NCBI RefSeq assembly: GCF_030815405.1
Contig: NZ_JAUSWX010000001.1
Location: 372,001-436,000, forward strand
DNA: 64,000 nucleotides
Source: Agromyces albus
GTDB taxonomy: Bacteria > Actinomycetota > Actinomycetes > Actinomycetales > Microbacteriaceae
Direction: 5' to 3'
Shown: in pieces, positions 62,381 to 64,000 of the stretch
Numbering within the stretch: position 1 is the first letter of the stretch
How the letters are laid out: each line of letters starts with the position of its first letter
Translations under genes and position numbers: made by a program
Notes under the pieces: generated by a model
What the model was told of the DNA's origin: nothing
Databases searched by the model: none
The model's input: only the letters and a program-made list of their open reading frames with translations

Positions 62381-63760
62381 GTGTCCGTTCCTGCGACTGA
62401 CGCACGGGCCGCTCACGCCGATGGCGTGCAGCGCCTTCTCGAGAGCTATCGGGCAGTTCCTGCGACGGCCTCGGTCCGGCTCGCCAAGCCCACCTCGAAT
62501 CTCTTCCGTTCACGCGCGGCCACCAACGCTCCGGGCCTCGACACCTCGGGCCTGACGGGCGTCATCGCGATCGACGCCGAGGCGCGAACCGCCGACGTGG
62601 CCGGCATGTGCACCTACGAGCACCTCGTCGCTGCGACGCTGCCCTACGGGCTCGCGCCGCTGGTCGTACCCCAACTGAAGACCATCACTCTCGGCGGCGC
62701 GGCCACCGGCCTCGGCATCGAGTCGACCTCGTTCCGCAACGGCCTGCCGCACGAGTCGGTGCTCGAGCTCGATGTCCTCACCGGCGCCGGTGAGGTGCTC
62801 ACCGCATCACCCGCCGAGCACGCCGACCTCTACCGCGCCTTCCCGAATTCCTACGGCACGCTGGGCTATGCGGTGCGGCTGCGCATCGAACTCGAGCCCG
62901 TGAAGCCGTTCGTCGCGCTCACGCACTTGCGGTTCCACTCACTCACCGATCTGGTCGCGACGATGGACCGCATCATCGACAGCGGCACCCTGCACGGAGT
63001 TCCCGTCGACTACCTCGACGGTGTGGTGTTCAGCGCCGACGAGAGCTACCTGTGCGTCGGCGTGCAGACCGCGACATCCGGACCCGTCAGCGACTACACC
63101 GGCCAGCAGATCTTCTACCGCTCGATCCAGCACGACGACGGCGCCAAGCACGACCGGCTCACCGTTCACGACTACCTGTGGCGGTGGGATGCCGACTGGT
63201 TCTGGTGCTCGGAAGCATTCGGCGCGCAGCATCCGCTCATCCGGAGGCTCTGGCCGCGGCGGTATCGGCGCAGCAGCTCGTACTCGAAGCTCATGCGCTA
63301 CGAACGGCGATTCGACCTCGGCGATCGCCTCGAGAAGCTCAGAGGGCGCCCGCCGCGAGAACGCGTGATCCAAGACGTCGAGGTGCCGATCGAGCGGTGC
63401 GCCGAGTTCCTCGACTGGTTCCTCGCCAACGTGCCGATCGAGCCGATCTGGCTGTGCCCGCTTCGCTTGCGCGACGCCGAGGGCTGGCCGCTCTACCCGA
63501 TGCGGCCGCAGCAGGCGTACGTCAACGTCGGCTTCTGGTCGACGGTGCCGGTCGGGTCGGCACCGGGGGAGTCGAACCGGCTGATCGAACGCAAGGTCGG
63601 CGAGGTCGACGGGCACAAGTCGCTCTACTCCGACTCCTACTACTCGCCCGAGGAGTTCGACGAACTCTACGGCGGGCAGACCTATCGGGCCGTGAAACAG
63701 CGATACGACCCCGATTCACGACTCCTCGACCTCTATGCGAAAGCGGTGCAACGACGATGA
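62381..63760 (+). CDS. FAD-binding oxidoreductase, 10-methyl fatty-acid type (BfaA/TmsA-like)
   Basis: The GTG at 62381 is chosen (459 residues); an ATG at 62357 is possible. A PCMH-type FAD domain is clear: GVIAIDAEARTADVAGMCTYEHLVA, TITLGGAATGLGIESTSFRNGL, NSYGTLGYAVRLR. The C-terminal half has PLYPMRPQQAYVNVGFW. It resembles the DHCR24-like flavoenzymes that reduce 10-methylene to 10-methyl fatty acyl chains in actinobacteria. The overlapping start of a SAM methyltransferase gene (ATGA) supports a lipid role. It is divergent from the qcrB gene. Confidence 0.8.
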   Translation: MSVPATDARAAHADGVQRLLESYRAVPATASVRLAKPTSNLFRSRAATNAPGLDTSGLTGVIAIDAEARTADVAGMCTYEHLVAATLPYGLAPLVVPQLKTITLGGAATGLGIESTSFRNGLPHESVLELDVLTGAGEVLTASPAEHADLYRAFPNSYGTLGYAVRLRIELEPVKPFVALTHLRFHSLTDLVATMDRIIDSGTLHGVPVDYLDGVVFSADESYLCVGVQTATSGPVSDYTGQQIFYRSIQHDDGAKHDRLTVHDYLWRWDADWFWCSEAFGAQHPLIRRLWPRRYRRSSSYSKLMRYERRFDLGDRLEKLRGRPPRERVIQDVEVPIERCAEFLDWFLANVPIEPIWLCPLRLRDAEGWPLYPMRPQQAYVNVGFWSTVPVGSAPGESNRLIERKVGEVDGHKSLYSDSYYSPEEFDELYGGQTYRAVKQRYDPDSRLLDLYAKAVQRR

Positions 63761-64000
63761 CCTCGTTCAAGGAACCCGCGGAACAAGCGGAGAAGGCGGA
63801 GGCGGATGCTTCGGAACGAGCGGATGCCGCTGGCAAGCTCACTCTCGCCGAGATCCTCGAGATCCTCACCGCCGGGCGACTCCCGCTGAGATTCACCGCC
63901 TACGACGGGAGCTCGGCCGGACCGCCGGACGCCCCGTTCGGGCTGGACCTGAAGACGCCGCGCGGAACGACCTACCTCGCGACCGCTCGCGGCGATCTCG
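63757..64000 (+). CDS. SAM-dependent methyltransferase, cyclopropane-fatty-acid-synthase type (partial)
   Basis: The visible 81 codons start at an ATG overlapping the oxidoreductase stop. After a low-complexity Glu/Ala start they read LTLAEILEILTAGRLPLRFTAYDG, then APFGLDLKTPRGTTYLAT, the N-terminal region of CFA-synthase-like methyltransferases before the SAM fold. With the preceding FAD enzyme it fits the BfaB/TmsB half of the pathway that methylates oleoyl chains at C-10. The catalytic domain lies beyond the window. Confidence 0.8.
   Translation, partial: MTSFKEPAEQAEKAEADASERADAAGKLTLAEILEILTAGRLPLRFTAYDGSSAGPPDAPFGLDLKTPRGTTYLATARGDL

Noticed and set aside
61642..62400. Plus-strand frame of 252 codons opposite qcrB
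   Set aside because: Glu/Arg/His-rich shadow of the membrane-protein gene on the other strand.

Overview
The window comes from a high-GC Gram-positive actinobacterium, most likely a member of the Microbacteriaceae close to Agromyces or Microbacterium. The evidence is strong GC bias at third codon positions, frequent GGATGCC/GGCATCC words, a class Ib nrdHIEF operon, actinobacterial-type QcrB, and palindromic repeats built on GGTTGAGTAGC/GCGTATCGAAACC. No rRNA, tRNA, CRISPR array or intact insertion sequence was recognised.

Positions 1-28800 form a large polysaccharide-utilisation locus. Six large secreted enzymes with family 43 glycoside hydrolase (GH43) domains (four on the minus strand, two on the plus strand) carry LamG-like, CBM6, ricin, CBM4/9-like or bacterial Ig modules. 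All six end in the same C-terminal module of about 85 residues, marked by RCVAGK and a terminal Cys. Between them lie a WxL-like surface protein with its DUF916 membrane partner and a small secreted repeat peptide. Two LacI regulators bracket a furanose-type ABC transporter in the E. coli order ytfQ-ytfR-ytfT-yjfF, plus a second YtfR-like ATPase. TGTTnCCGGnAACA-type palindromes lie between the divergent GH43 genes and before the binding-protein gene, which ties hydrolases and importer into one regulon. Arabinofuranose or galactofuranose from arabinan, arabinoxylan or arabinogalactan is the likely substrate. The left edge holds a decayed duplicate of the junction between two of these GH43 genes.

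Positions 28800-32460 hold repeats (two long palindromes, four REP-like elements), a CAAX-protease relic, and small genes: two minus-strand stress or metabolic genes, a HhH-GPD glycosylase, MarR and a hydrolase. The nrdHIEF operon (32464-36390) follows, with a NrdR-box pair and DnaA-box-like sites upstream. Positions 36400-49000 are a mixed accessory stretch: hydrolases, a truncated AlkD-like gene, a SUMF1 protein, a QEGLA-peptidase/ATP-grasp pair, LysE, VOC, PPOX and YjbR proteins, a frameshifted flavoprotein divergent from a LysR gene, and a glycosyltransferase.

Positions 49000-64000 carry a CrtC-like lipocalin, a lytic transglycosylase, a polysaccharide deacetylase lipoprotein and a Tat-exported GH95 enzyme with two inserted discoidin domains. 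Next is a tightly coupled three-gene unit: a three-repeat acidic Gly-rich peptide, a JmjC-type 2-oxoglutarate oxygenase and a sucrase/ferredoxin-like protein. This is the best candidate in the window for an undescribed peptide-modification system. The right end has a stand-alone QcrB that has lost one pair of haem ligands, and an FAD oxidoreductase plus SAM methyltransferase pair resembling the 10-methyl fatty-acid genes.
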